DNA of 25,168 nucleotides from contig JAZOMZ010000008.1 in assembly GCA_045654205.1 (NCBI GenBank), forward strand, positions 1 to 25,168, given 5' to 3'. Source of the stretch: Enterocola sp045654205. Lineage in GTDB: Bacteria; Bacteroidota; Bacteroidia; Bacteroidales; Paludibacteraceae. Under the pieces are notes generated by a model. That model searched no databases. It had not been told where the DNA came from and worked only from the letters and a program-made list of their open reading frames with translations. The translations under genes were made by a program, and so were the position numbers. The stretch's first letter is position 1, and each line of letters opens with the position of its first letter. Below are positions 1 through 8,200 of the stretch, piece by piece.

Positions 1-95
1 TTTACAAAGCTTCAATCAATCGACCGTTAAAATGGAACAGGTTTTTGGGGTAAAATTGAGGGAGTAAAAAAGGGGGATTGTTAAAACAAGTAGGC
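1..95 (+). repeat. Dispersed intergenic repeat, copy 1 (possibly cut by window edge)
   Basis: The first 31 bases are identical to 15910-15940. The following part (GAACAG, a TTTTTGGGG run, then GGGAGTAAAAAAGGGGG) matches the reverse complement of about 24985-25076. So three copies of one intergenic element occur, two in + and one in - orientation. No ORF lies inside. This copy lies downstream of the leftward DUF4325 gene. The left end may extend beyond the window. Confidence 0.75.
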
Positions 96-104
96 ACAAA
101 AAAA

Positions 105-141
105 TAGCGTTAAATGTTAATATATTTAACACTTAACGCTA
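105..141. repeat. Long imperfect palindrome
   Basis: TAGCGTTAAATGTTAA at 105-120 pairs almost perfectly with TTTAACACTTAACGCTA at 125-141 across a short A+T loop. It follows directly on repeat copy 1. A weaker GTTAAAATATTTAAC palindrome occupies the equivalent place beside copy 3. It may be the terminal part of the same repeat family. No function can be assigned. Just after it, TAGGTCGTTTT occurs twice, 20 bases apart (151 and 172). Confidence 0.6.
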
Positions 142-224
142 AAGAGGGAATAGGTCGTTTTCACCCGAACTTAGGTCGTTTTTTCTCCAAATTATTAGAC
201 GGGAATGATTAGTTCATAATACTA

Positions 225-262
225 AATAAAAAAATAGGACCTATAGTTCGTACTAAAGGTCC
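225..262 (-). terminator. Intrinsic terminator of the leftward AbiE/PP2C/STAS operon
   Basis: On the minus strand AGGGACCT and AGGTCC form a stem (core bases 237-242 with 257-262), followed by a run of T residues (minus-strand equivalent of 225-234). It lies just downstream of the DUF4325 stop codon at 270 and is oriented to end the leftward operon. Confidence 0.6.
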
Positions 263-269
263 CTGATAT

Positions 270-626
270 TTATAGTAGCAATGTGCTAAATACTCGCTGA
301 AGTTCACTAAAAGTTTCGCATTTTATTACTTTTGCATCTAGCTTAATATTCTTCTCTTTATTTTGAGTTTTCTGTACTGTATTGAATATAAATTGAATAT
401 CTTCTGGTATGTTAATTGTAGTTATCCTCTTATTAATTGATGTATTCTTCATTATTACATTATAATATTCATCAATAAAACTTCTAGTTGCAAACTTAAC
501 ATTGGCAAAATCTATTACAATATCATCCCCCTCTGTATTGTTTATAAACAGAAGTAAATCATTAACTGCATATCTAGACTTTAGATCCGCACTTAATAAA
601 TTGGTTATGTCTATAATATTTTTCAT
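270..626 (-). CDS. STAS-like domain protein (DUF4325 type)
   Basis: 118 residues, no signal peptide or membrane segment, so cytosolic. Residues 36-55 (IVIDFANVKFATRSFIDEYY) match the hallmark of DUF4325 STAS-like proteins, a hydrophobic strand followed by F-x-S/T-R-S-F-x-D-E. STAS-like folds act as phosphorylatable switch proteins in anti-sigma/anti-anti-sigma partner switching, and DUF4325 proteins are commonly encoded next to a histidine-kinase-like ATPase. Here the start lies 18 bases after the stop of an ORF resembling the end of such an ATPase, and a PP2C phosphatase precedes that. Last gene of the leftward operon, with a terminator after it. The family call is from motif recognition; the role in this operon is inferred. 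Confidence 0.75.
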   Translation of the reverse strand: MKNIIDITNLLSADLKSRYAVNDLLLFINNTEGDDIVIDFANVKFATRSFIDEYYNVIMKNTSINKRITTINIPEDIQFIFNTVQKTQNKEKNIKLDAKVIKCETFSELQRVFSTLLL

Positions 627-644
627 AAGGCAAATATAATAAAT

Positions 645-812
645 TTATTCGATGTAGTTAATATATTGAAATTCTTTATTTACATACGGAATTCTAAGTG
701 CAATAATTGTACCATTCCATCGTATATCATGCGGCATTCCTATAAACCGTCTATCTTTGGAATTATATATGTGCACTTTTTTAAGAAATAAAAAGAGGTT
801 AGTCAATAATTT
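645..812 (-). pseudogene. Remnant resembling the C-terminus of a HATPase_c ATP-binding protein
   Basis: An open frame without a good start runs from a stop near 813 to TAA at 645-647. Possible starts are GTG at 776 (43 residues) or ATG at 737 (30 residues). The product contains RRFIGMPHDIRWNGTIIALR and then IPYVNKEF. This resembles the last strand of GHKL/HATPase domains (small residues, GT, alternating hydrophobics, IP). ATP-binding proteins of this kind usually sit directly upstream of DUF4325 genes, and this stub lies exactly there, 18 bases before the ATG. The N-box and G-boxes are missing, so the gene appears to have lost its 5' part; fusion to PP2C is excluded because PP2C ends naturally in another frame. 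Alternatively it is a chance frame or a genuine micro-gene. Confidence 0.45.
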
Positions 813-1410
813 TTATTTCTAGCACAGAAGCATCATCATCAATGTCTTTAAGAATATGTGTTCCAATTGTCTCTGCATTTTTATAATATCCGTCGGAACA
901 TAAGTATATTGTATCTCCTTTTTTAAGCGACTCTATTTTTATAGGAATAGGTTCTCTATAGCCTTTCCCATTAATACAACTTGTCAGCAGAGATGTCTTT
1001 TCAAATTCTATTACGTGGTCAACTGTGAGAAGAGTTAAGTTCTTATTTTCTTCTTTGTATAATCTTACATTTCCTTGCCAGGCATAATAGAGCAATTCTT
1101 GACTCACCAAGACTACACATATAGCTGCCCCCATCTTGCACTTTAACTCATAATTTCTTTGAAGAATACGTTCGTTCGCTATGTCAAATGCCTTCCTTAT
1201 AAGTTCATTTGGTTCATATATAGAAAAGTTCGTGGAAACAAAGTCATAAATTACATTAGATACTATCTTTGAAGCTTCACTACCAAATGAAAGTCCACCC
1301 ATTCCATCTGCCAATATTGCTAGATAATATCCGTTAGGTAACTCCCTATACAAAACATAATCCTCACATATTTTGCCACTACAAGGCAAGCTAAATGTAT
1401 TAAATCTCAT
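799..1410 (-). CDS. PP2C-type serine/threonine phosphatase
   Basis: 203 residues, cytosolic, about the minimal PP2C/SpoIIE catalytic domain. Visible family motifs: E16-D17 (first metal site), D35-G-M-G-G39 (metal-binding signature), GNVRLY near 113, CSDGYY with D173-G174, and the terminal D-D-D-A-S at 191-195 before the last strand. All expected metal-binding acidic residues appear present, so it should be active. It overlaps the upstream nucleotidyltransferase gene by 11 bases, indicating translational coupling. With the STAS-like gene downstream, the natural substrate would be a phosphorylated STAS protein, as in RsbU/SpoIIE switches. It could alternatively act on the toxin or its targets. 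Substrate is inference. Confidence 0.85.
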   Translation of the reverse strand: MRFNTFSLPCSGKICEDYVLYRELPNGYYLAILADGMGGLSFGSEASKIVSNVIYDFVSTNFSIYEPNELIRKAFDIANERILQRNYELKCKMGAAICVVLVSQELLYYAWQGNVRLYKEENKNLTLLTVDHVIEFEKTSLLTSCINGKGYREPIPIKIESLKKGDTIYLCSDGYYKNAETIGTHILKDIDDDASVLEIKIID

Positions 1411-2251
1411 AATTCTTTACTGCATCTTGTAAAACATCAACAATCATTTGCCATGCTTTTCTTATGGTATCATAGTTTAAACTACGTGTATTTTCTACAA
1501 TTTGATTTATTAAACGGCTTTCTTCCTCCTTTTTCAATTCATCTTTTATTGTATCAATGTAATATGTAAGATGTTCTTTCTTTAGCAAATTTGCAATATC
1601 AAAAGCAATCCAGTATGCACCAGCAACATATTCGTGAAAATCCTCCCAATCATAAACCTCACTATGTATACCTCTATCCATATTAGCAATAAAGTAATTT
1701 TGCAAAATAAACGACATATCCTCGGCATCTTTACTAGTTACTAGATTTCTATCTACCCACGCATCTAATTTTAACACAAAAAGGCCATGTAGTGAAGCAA
1801 TTTTTATACTAAACTCATTGTCAATGCTCACAGTAATAGAGTTTGAAAGGACCTCATCAAACCCCTTAACAGACATTGCAATATCTTCTTCAGGTGGCCA
1901 ATAAATAATATCATTATCCTTGGCTACATTCCCATAGGGAACAATATCCAACTCATATTCTCGATAATAAAATCTTTGTTTAAAATCTCTTGATTTTTCA
2001 AAACCATCAGCAACAAGCACATCTTGTACTTCTGCAAATGTTTCCCAATTTGGTATAGCTATGGCAATATCAAGGTCCATGGTTCTACGTTTAGATTCAC
2101 TACCAACTACTTGTTTTAAGATAATATCTCTAGCAGTTGCACCTATCACATAGAATTCCCTATGCATGCGATTAAAACTAACAGTAAGTTTTCGCAATAG
2201 TTCCACTAATAGCGGATTCCCTATCTTTTTACTAGAAATCGTTAAATCCAT
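1400..2251 (-). CDS. AbiEii/AbiGii-type nucleotidyltransferase toxin
   Basis: 283 residues, cytosolic. The nucleotidyltransferase core is intact: G37-A-T-A-R41, then R55-R-T-M-D59-L-D61 (the T-x-D-x-D metal motif), a third carboxylate in E-L-D102-I-V-P, and the AbiEii-type K161-L-D-A-W-V-D-R168 followed by S-K-D175-A-E-D178. AbiEii enzymes are GTP-binding or tRNA-modifying toxins of type IV toxin-antitoxin and phage-abortive systems. The start codon overlaps the end of the AbiEi-like gene by 20 bases, the standard antitoxin-toxin order. The unusual point is that two signalling genes follow in the same operon. The exact target (tRNA end modification, as in MenA/MenT relatives, or other) cannot be read from sequence. 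Confidence 0.85.
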   Translation of the reverse strand: MDLTISSKKIGNPLLVELLRKLTVSFNRMHREFYVIGATARDIILKQVVGSESKRRTMDLDIAIAIPNWETFAEVQDVLVADGFEKSRDFKQRFYYREYELDIVPYGNVAKDNDIIYWPPEEDIAMSVKGFDEVLSNSITVSIDNEFSIKIASLHGLFVLKLDAWVDRNLVTSKDAEDMSFILQNYFIANMDRGIHSEVYDWEDFHEYVAGAYWIAFDIANLLKKEHLTYYIDTIKDELKKEEESRLINQIVENTRSLNYDTIRKAWQMIVDVLQDAVKNYEI

Positions 2252-3248
2252 ATTGTAACAATCTATTTGCAGCTTCTAGGCAACGACTATTTCCGCTTCC
2301 CATTAGATCTGCATAAATAAGAATTAAAGGAGCCAAATTATTTTCAGTATCCCATTTCCAAAACTTCTGATATATCTTTATTTCTCCATTCATATCAGAT
2401 TTCACATATCCAGTCTTCATAAGATAAGCAGCTGGCACTTCTGTATAAATATCAAATTCTTCAGCCTGCAAATAATTATCAATGAGTTGAGCAGCACCTT
2501 CTCCGCTCCAGTACATACCTTCTGGCAACAGCATTTCTTTCCAGTTCAATGCTTGTTCAGCAGAGCGAAACGACATCTTAGATAATAGTAATTTGGGTTT
2601 TAACACCAAATTAAAATTCTCCACCCAAAGGTCTAACAAAGACTTATGATTTATTAAGCGACGACTATTTTCTGAAACAATTATAAATTTCCTAGAAATC
2701 AATTCATCAATAACATTCTTTACAGTTCCAAGAGCTACTCCAGTTTTTTCCTGAATTTCTCGATATGCTTTATTTACGTTTTTCTTATCTTGCAAAAGAT
2801 AAAAAATCACCTTCAGACTAGCTTCTTGAAATATAGGATAAACCTTATCCTTAGCGAAGATATTCTTTTCCCCTTTATTAGTAACAGAGAAAACTAGCCT
2901 ACCTGCCTTCATATATCGTATATTAATATTCCCTGCACAATCCACAACATTTACCCCATTAGCCACAAACTTCTCCAATAAAGGCAAACTAATGTACTTC
3001 GTAATTAGTATAATAGGATTCTTATCTATACTTGATTTTTCCTGTAGCAATTTCAATGTTGTATTGAAATTGGCTGACGTAATATTCTCTTTGAATATAC
3101 ATAGAAAGTCAATATTCATAATCTGAATGACAGCATCAAATCCATCCTTATTTACTTTCTCATTAAAAATAATATCATCAGGCATTAGAAGATTTTTCTT
3201 CAAAACTTCTAGTGCATATCCCAATATTTCACGTTCTTTCAATGTCAT
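2232..3248 (-). CDS. AbiEi-type antitoxin and transcriptional repressor
   Basis: 338 residues from ATG at 3248. An in-frame ATG at 3305 lies upstream of the promoter's -7 box and is rejected. The N-terminal third contains G-V-N-V-V-D-C-A-G-N-I-N-I, typical of the restriction-endonuclease-like region of COG4861-class AbiEi proteins. Residues about 143-192 look like a winged helix-turn-helix (LKVIFYLLQ, GVALGTVKNVIDEL, RKFIIV). The C-terminal half carries LAPLILIYADLMGSGNSRCL, a signature of these antitoxins. AbiEi proteins neutralise AbiEii and repress their own promoter by binding inverted repeats; a fitting palindrome lies at 3268-3286. First gene of the operon, overlapping the toxin gene by 20 bases. 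Confidence 0.82.
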   Translation of the reverse strand: MTLKEREILGYALEVLKKNLLMPDDIIFNEKVNKDGFDAVIQIMNIDFLCIFKENITSANFNTTLKLLQEKSSIDKNPIILITKYISLPLLEKFVANGVNVVDCAGNINIRYMKAGRLVFSVTNKGEKNIFAKDKVYPIFQEASLKVIFYLLQDKKNVNKAYREIQEKTGVALGTVKNVIDELISRKFIIVSENSRRLINHKSLLDLWVENFNLVLKPKLLLSKMSFRSAEQALNWKEMLLPEGMYWSGEGAAQLIDNYLQAEEFDIYTEVPAAYLMKTGYVKSDMNGEIKIYQKFWKWDTENNLAPLILIYADLMGSGNSRCLEAANRLLQYGFNDF

Positions 3249-3250
3249 TG

Positions 3251-3286
3251 TGTTCAATATTTTGTCGTGTTCAATAAAATTGAACA
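3251..3286 (-). promoter_or_regulatory. Candidate AbiEi operator: palindrome plus extra half-site
   Basis: TGTTCAAT (3268-3275) and ATTGAACA (3279-3286) form a perfect 8-bp inverted repeat with a 3-base spacer. A third identical half-site TGTTCAAT is at 3251-3258, 17 bases away and just before the AbiEi ATG. All lie between the -7 box and the start codon, the position expected for negative autoregulation of AbiE operons. Confidence 0.65.
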
Positions 3287-3289
3287 ATG

Positions 3290-3319
3290 CAAATATAATG
3301 AACAAAATGTAAAATACAA
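3290..3319 (-). promoter_or_regulatory. Bacteroidetes-type promoter of the AbiE operon
   Basis: Minus-strand TATATTTG (3290-3297) fits the -7 consensus TAnnTTTG. TTG (3317-3319) lies exactly 19 bases upstream, as expected for the -33 box. The transcript would start at about 3284, inside the palindrome. Confidence 0.7.
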
Positions 3320-3386
3320 AAAAATAAATAAGAAATTTTCCGCCCTAACGAGAAACGCAGACACTCACTCCAAAAAAAAACACTGC

Positions 3387-3402
3387 ACATAGCGTACTAT
3401 GT
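3387..3402. repeat. Short palindromic intergenic repeat, copy A
   Basis: ACATAGCGTACTATGT, an inverted repeat with arms ACATAG/CTATGT, followed by CCGCCT. A near-identical element is at 24509-24524 followed by CCCTAC. Both are intergenic and close to terminators, as for REP-like elements. Confidence 0.5.
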
Positions 3403-3417
3403 CCGCCTATAAACAAA

Positions 3418-3457
3418 CCACTGCCCCGACGGATAATCATTTCCGGCAGGGCAGTGG
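3418..3457 (-). terminator. Terminator hairpin after the leftward 123-residue gene
   Basis: CCACTGCCC (3418-3426) pairs perfectly with GGGCAGTGG (3449-3457), with extra CGG/CCG pairing inside. On the minus strand it is followed by TTTGTTTA. It lies 60 bases beyond the stop at 3519. Confidence 0.65.
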
Positions 3458-3518
3458 GAGGTTCAGAATAATTAATTGTACTTATGTTAAACTTTTATAA
3501 TGGAATCAGATAAAATGA

Positions 3519-3890
3519 TTATAATAATCTTCTTATGTTATCAATTTTATCTAACAACATAGACTTATTAGCATTAATGTAATCATCAACTAAATGTTTA
3601 GAATGTGCATCTATAACATTCTCACCTAATGTTGTTTCCTTTCCTAAGATAGTTCCAATAATAAACTCTGCTAGATCCAAAACTCTAGGGAAAGGTAATT
3701 CTTCACTTTGACGTGACCATTTACCCCCTGATTTTCTAAATATCTTTACAGAGACATCATCACTAGTATTATCCCATTGTGCTTTCCCTATTGATAATGC
3801 TTTAGCATCATTACTTCCACAAGCATCTATCTTCTCATAGTCATCAACAACAATAATGGGTCTATGTTTTAAATGTTTTGGGCATTTCAT
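3519..3890 (-). CDS. Conserved small cytosolic protein, possibly DUF6530 family
   Basis: 123 residues without signal peptide or membrane segment. The start MKCPKHLKHRPIIVVDDYEK and the blocks ALSIGKAQWDN, WSRQSEELPFPRVLDLA resemble a small bacterial family that I recall as DUF6530; this is from memory. No catalytic motif is evident and the function is unknown. The gene starts 12 bases after the stop of the LRR gene, so the two are probably co-transcribed and may work together. A strong terminator follows. Confidence 0.6.
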   Translation of the reverse strand: MKCPKHLKHRPIIVVDDYEKIDACGSNDAKALSIGKAQWDNTSDDVSVKIFRKSGGKWSRQSEELPFPRVLDLAEFIIGTILGKETTLGENVIDAHSKHLVDDYINANKSMLLDKIDNIRRLL

Positions 3891-3902
3891 AATATTACAT
3901 TA

Positions 3903-4586
3903 CTAAGGTTTACGAATCAATTTAATACAGATATTTTCATAAACAAGATTAAATGTTGAAATATTTACTCCACATGGGATGTGTTCTTCAAAATAAACAG
4001 TTTTAAGATTATCAGCCTTTGCAAAGGCTAAGCGTTCAACGTATTCAACGCTATGTGGAATAGTTATTTCCTCACCCTTATAGTCTCTAAATGCATACTC
4101 CCCTATAATTTTTGTGCCGCGCCATTCTGCTACGCTAATAGGAATCTTATTTGAAGCATAAATTAATCTTTCTCCGCTTTTATCAAAAATTAGGGAACTA
4201 TTCTCTACACTAATCATTGGTGGAATATCAGTCTCTGGAGTTGTAATCTCTATACACCCAATACTACACTTACTAAACGAAGCCCCACTAAATATCTCTA
4301 ATGTAGGAGGAAGAATCAATTTGTTTACATCTACAGTTATTGCAGATTCACAAATACCTACAACAATATAAATATTTTTATCATTTTTTACAGTTTCAGG
4401 TATACGAAGAACATTCCCATTATTTTCACGTTTTATAGCCTCCGATGTTACCATAGACACTAGAACAGAACCTGCTTTTATATCTGTAGGTTCTCGGTAA
4501 ATAGAATAATGAATACCATCAATTACAAATGAACCTTCTCCACCCATTGGTACCTCTGGTGATAAATTTTTGATTTCGTGTTTCAT
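3903..4586 (-). CDS. BspA-type leucine-rich-repeat protein without export signal
   Basis: 227 residues. The second half has BspA/LRR_5-type units: KLILPPTLEIFSGASFSKCS, IIGEYAFRDYKGEEITIPHS, and VERLAFAKADNLKTVYFE, i.e. I-G-x-x-A-F followed by I-x-I-P-x-S-V. Two central stretches are degenerate (about residues 105-165). BspA-type proteins are usually secreted surface proteins, but this one begins MKHEIKNLSPEVPMGGEG with no signal peptide or lipobox, so it appears cytosolic. The usual role is protein binding. It is followed after 12 bases by the 123-residue gene. A hairpin at 4614-4643 separates it from the upstream gene. Confidence 0.7.
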   Translation of the reverse strand: MKHEIKNLSPEVPMGGEGSFVIDGIHYSIYREPTDIKAGSVLVSMVTSEAIKRENNGNVLRIPETVKNDKNIYIVVGICESAITVDVNKLILPPTLEIFSGASFSKCSIGCIEITTPETDIPPMISVENSSLIFDKSGERLIYASNKIPISVAEWRGTKIIGEYAFRDYKGEEITIPHSVEYVERLAFAKADNLKTVYFEEHIPCGVNISTFNLVYENICIKLIRKP

Positions 4587-4613
4587 AACAATTGTATTTT
4601 AAGGTTAAACATG

Positions 4614-4643
4614 AAACCCTACTGGCATGCACCAATAGGGTTT
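4614..4643 (-). terminator. Hairpin between the Cys-rich gene and the LRR gene
   Basis: AAACCCTA (4614-4621) pairs with TAGGGTTT (4636-4643), with additional TGG/CCA pairing inside. It lies just after the stop of the leftward Cys-rich gene. The tail on the minus strand is only moderately T-rich, so it is a likely but not certain terminator. Confidence 0.5.
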
Positions 4644-4650
4644 ATAAACT

Positions 4651-5088
4651 TTATTCTTTATCTTTGCTATTTTTCCTTATCACAGCGTAAATGGCAATGA
4701 AAGGAAGAAGTAGTAGTGGAGAGCCTAGAGGAAGGGAACTACCGCTGGTACATGATTTTACGCAAGCTTCATTTTGCGCACCACATTCTGTGGTTGTACC
4801 ACCTTGTGCAATACATTCTTTATAGAAGTTATTATAACAACACAAACCGCATTGAGCAGGATCTCCTTGAACTCCATCTTCTGTACAGACACTTGGATCT
4901 ACAGTTACACCAGATGCTGCTAATAGAGGTGTTCCCATCATACTAGAACCTGTACCTAATTTGGTTTCGTAAGTATCTCCGCCCAACATAAAGTCTCCTG
5001 TATATGAAGAACTAGGCAATGTTACTGCAAATAAAACTGAGGTTATCGCCCAAAACAATACACTTAAAATAAAATATCTATTTTTCAT
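4651..5088 (-). CDS. Secreted cysteine-rich small protein with C-terminal anchor-like tail
   Basis: 145 residues. Residues 1-21 are a clear signal peptide (hydrophobic core, cleavage after VLFA). The central part holds eight cysteines between about residues 68 and 114, including a CGLCC cluster, enough for four disulfides or metal binding. The end is tripartite: SLPLGSP, a hydrophobic stretch LLLLPFIAIYAVI, then RKNSKDKE. This resembles C-terminal sorting/anchor tails found on Bacteroidetes envelope proteins, in which a small-residue/proline motif precedes a membrane helix and basic end. It follows the big beta-helix gene in the same direction, but about 165 bases of repeat-rich DNA lie between, so co-transcription is unsure. 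Function unknown. Confidence 0.65.
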   Translation of the reverse strand: MKNRYFILSVLFWAITSVLFAVTLPSSSYTGDFMLGGDTYETKLGTGSSMMGTPLLAASGVTVDPSVCTEDGVQGDPAQCGLCCYNNFYKECIAQGGTTTECGAQNEACVKSCTSGSSLPLGSPLLLLPFIAIYAVIRKNSKDKE

Positions 5089-5109
5089 AATCTATAATTT
5101 TCTATTTCT

Positions 5110-5252
5110 TAGGATAGAAATTACGAGCTGCGCTCGTGATTTTGCTTTCGCTCGGCAGTGCTTAAGCACCCTTCGACAGGCTCAGGGACCAAGCTTATCA
5201 CTGTCCTCGCTTACTCGCAAAATTCCTCATTCCTAACTCCTAATTCCTAATT
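5110..5252. repeat. Repeat-rich intergenic stretch
   Basis: Contains the hairpin-forming GAGCTGCGCTCGTG, the palindrome GTGCTTAAGCAC (about 5157-5170), the CCCTTCGACAGGCTCAGGG element that is widespread in bacterial intergenic DNA, and a tandem ATTCCTCATTCCTAACTCC / TAATTCCTAATT array (about 5222-5252). A related CTGAGCTTGTCGA element occurs at about 25105-25117. No coding potential seen. Confidence 0.6.
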
Positions 5253-5253
5253 A

Positions 5254-8200
5254 TTATTTTAGTATCACCTTTCCTGTTTTACTTGCTGTATCACCAATTA
5301 CTTTAACAGTGTAAACACCTTGTGCCACTGGCAAGTTAATCTCTGTATATTGTCCAGAAACTTGGAATGCAGCAGATTTACCGCTCATATCATTTATAAT
5401 GATTGTTTGAAGTTCAATGTCAGAAGAACAGCTAATTACAACACCATCTTTCTTACCAATAATAGAAATTCCACTATCAGAAGGAAGTTCTTCTACATCA
5501 GTAGGGGTGTCATCTGGAAGTTCTTCTTGTGCTTCTCCAAGATTTAGGAAGAAACGACCTTCACAATCACCAACTTCTAGGTTGTCTACTGTACAAGTTT
5601 CACCAGCTAATAGGTTATAATTTTTACCTTCATAGCGGTCTTCAAGAATTACAGAACCTAAATCTTTTGCATCATCTAGGCTGATTGTGAATACTTGGTC
5701 TGCGCTAGAAACTCTAATACCCAATGGAATTGCTTCATCGTAAGATGGAACTCTTACACCTGCCCATTTTTCGTTGTAACGCATTATGTATAAGTCTGGC
5801 AACTTAGTTTCTTGTGCGTTAAATACTTTTGGAGCATCTGTATCGTAGTTGATAACATCTTCTTTCAACCAGTCAACAGTTACGTTTACAGTACTACTTG
5901 CTTGAGCCTTTTCATTGCTTACTTTAACACTAGCCTTAGCCAAAATTTCTAAACCACTACGATGTTCTGTATTACTTGTTTCGAATGCTTCTAGAGGAAT
6001 TTCTAGTGAATTAGCATTACTTGTGTAAACAAAACCATGTTGAGCAATAATTAATCCAGAAGTTACTTGCTTAAATGACTTCTCAGTGTAATTATAAGTT
6101 TGTACAGTACCACCTTTTTTAGATATTAAGGTTGCTACATTAATGTTAGCAGGATAACTATTGTTTAATAACGCAGGAACACCTGATTGTAAACCTTTAT
6201 AAGTAGGCAATGCTCCTTCGTTGGTAAAGCGACCAGTAAAGGTGTAAGCAATAGATTTTGTACCATCGTATGATGTACCTGCTATTTCATTGTATATTTC
6301 AGCTGGAAGCATAAATCCTGTACCATACATATCTGGTATTTGAATAGCAAATACTTTGTTTGCAGGAACAGTTACATTCAAATCTGGGAATGGATTCTTC
6401 CAAGCTACGCTTGTACTATTCATAGTAGCCTCGTGCATCCAAACGTGTGGTTCTTGTTTTTCGATGAAATAATCACCAGAAACCATATCACGTGCTTGGC
6501 CTTTTGAGTCGAATGGTCTAATGACAGGACCAACCAAAATCCATTTACTACGTGGAACAATCAATTCAGTTGAAGCTTGGCTATAACGTTCAGTTTTACC
6601 TTCTTGAGCTAATTGTTCAACACCAATAAGTGCAGCACCATATTCCATGGTAATACTATTTGCTATTTGAGTAGGTTTACTAATTTGGCCTTTACCTGCG
6701 GTTACCTCTTCGCCAAACCATGTTGTTGCACGTGTTGTAGAGAAATCAGCATCATCTACAATGTTTGGCAACTTAGGATATTGAAGCACACCACCTTCTG
6801 GTACAGGGTATTTGGTAGTATTTGGAGCAGGGATAACTACCTCTAAATCTTCGGTTAGAATATCCACGCAAGTTACCAATTGACCATTTGGTTTGTACCA
6901 GTTGTTACGGTTGTCCCAATCTGTAGAAACATTACCATTCCAAATAATTTTAGAAAGTTTATTTCCTAATGATTGTTGATAAGCACCAACGGTGTATTTA
7001 CCAGCACCTTCTGTGTGGCTTTGGTCGTATGGACGAGCATTACCCAAACGGTCTATCATTTGCATATCAGAGGTTAATAGTCCAGATTCGTCTGTTTGAA
7101 TATATGCACCAATGTTCAATCCAACACCTTTAATTACCAATGAACCTGGTTCTTCTGCAGCTGTTTTACATACTAGGTTAGCCACATTGGTAAATGTGTT
7201 TTTACCTGAGTTTGTATTACAACCAGAACCTAGAGTAAAGGCAGATTGTGTAGGTGTTGGAGTAACTTTTTCTTCTTCGTATGCACTCCAGAAGTTATTG
7301 TACTTAAATGAACCACACCATGTGCTTTCAGACATAGATTGTAAGTAGTTTGTTGTGGTATTATTACTTTTATTCTTACCATATACGTCGTAGTCGTAAG
7401 AATAACAGTTGTTATAGTCAAACTCTATAGTACCTGGATAGTAGTTTCCAGTAAATCCAGTTTGTTCATTTCCACCAATACGGAAGAAGTCAAAATAGTT
7501 ATAATAAGCAGCACCTACATCATTGTTCTTTAAGAACATGGTATTGTAATAGATACCAATATATTGTACAGGGTGTTCAGAAGCACAATCTTCGTCATCA
7601 CCATCAAATGACATTAAACGAATAATTGCAACTGTATTAGATTTAGATTTTACAGCATTTTCGTGCCAGAATACATTGTTGTAAATCAACACTTTTTGTG
7701 TACCTTGTAAAAGAATTGAAGTAGCGTGTTGACCTGTAAAGTTATTACGAACGAATGTAATATTTTGTGAATTCAGGAATTTTGCAGAAGCACCCCATAA
7801 AGCAGTATTATTTGCCAATGTTCCTTTACTGTAACTAATCTTATCAGCAGCGACGAAATCATACAACGCTTTAATTTCGTTATTTATAAAGGTAACGCCA
7901 TCATAAGCAGAAACGTGAACGCAAGTAAAACCGTATGATTGGATAAAACAGTTTTTAATGGTAATGTTAGCATCACTAATACCACCTTGAGTAGCACAGT
8001 TCCAGTGTGTATCCAATCCTTCAGTATTGTAAAGACCTTGACCATTGTCAATGTCTATTGCATTATCGGCAGTAGCCACTTCTTTTGATGTACCTGTAAT
8101 GTTGATATAGTCTAATGTAATGTTTTTAGAACGACGAATAGCAATGTGCTCTAGAGTAGCACGTGTACCTGTTTTGTTAATAGAGCGTACTACCAATTCT

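Noticed and set aside
3249..3305. In-frame upstream ATG of the AbiEi gene at 3305, adding 19 residues
   Set aside because: It lies upstream of the -7 box and palindrome, so it would not be on the transcript; the extra residues are unlike the family. Start set at 3248.
4716..4946. Plus-strand ORF opposite the Cys-rich protein
   Set aside because: The minus-strand frame has a signal peptide, cysteine cluster and C-terminal tail, whereas the plus-strand product has no recognisable feature.
5110..5252. Possible tRNA or structured RNA in the repeat-rich gap
   Set aside because: Several short palindromes are present but no tRNA cloverleaf, promoter or defined transcript; better explained as intergenic repeats.
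7230..7421. Thr-rich antisense or off-frame ORFs within the giant surface genes
   Set aside because: Composition reflects Thr/Asn-rich coding sequence read in another frame; no supporting signals.
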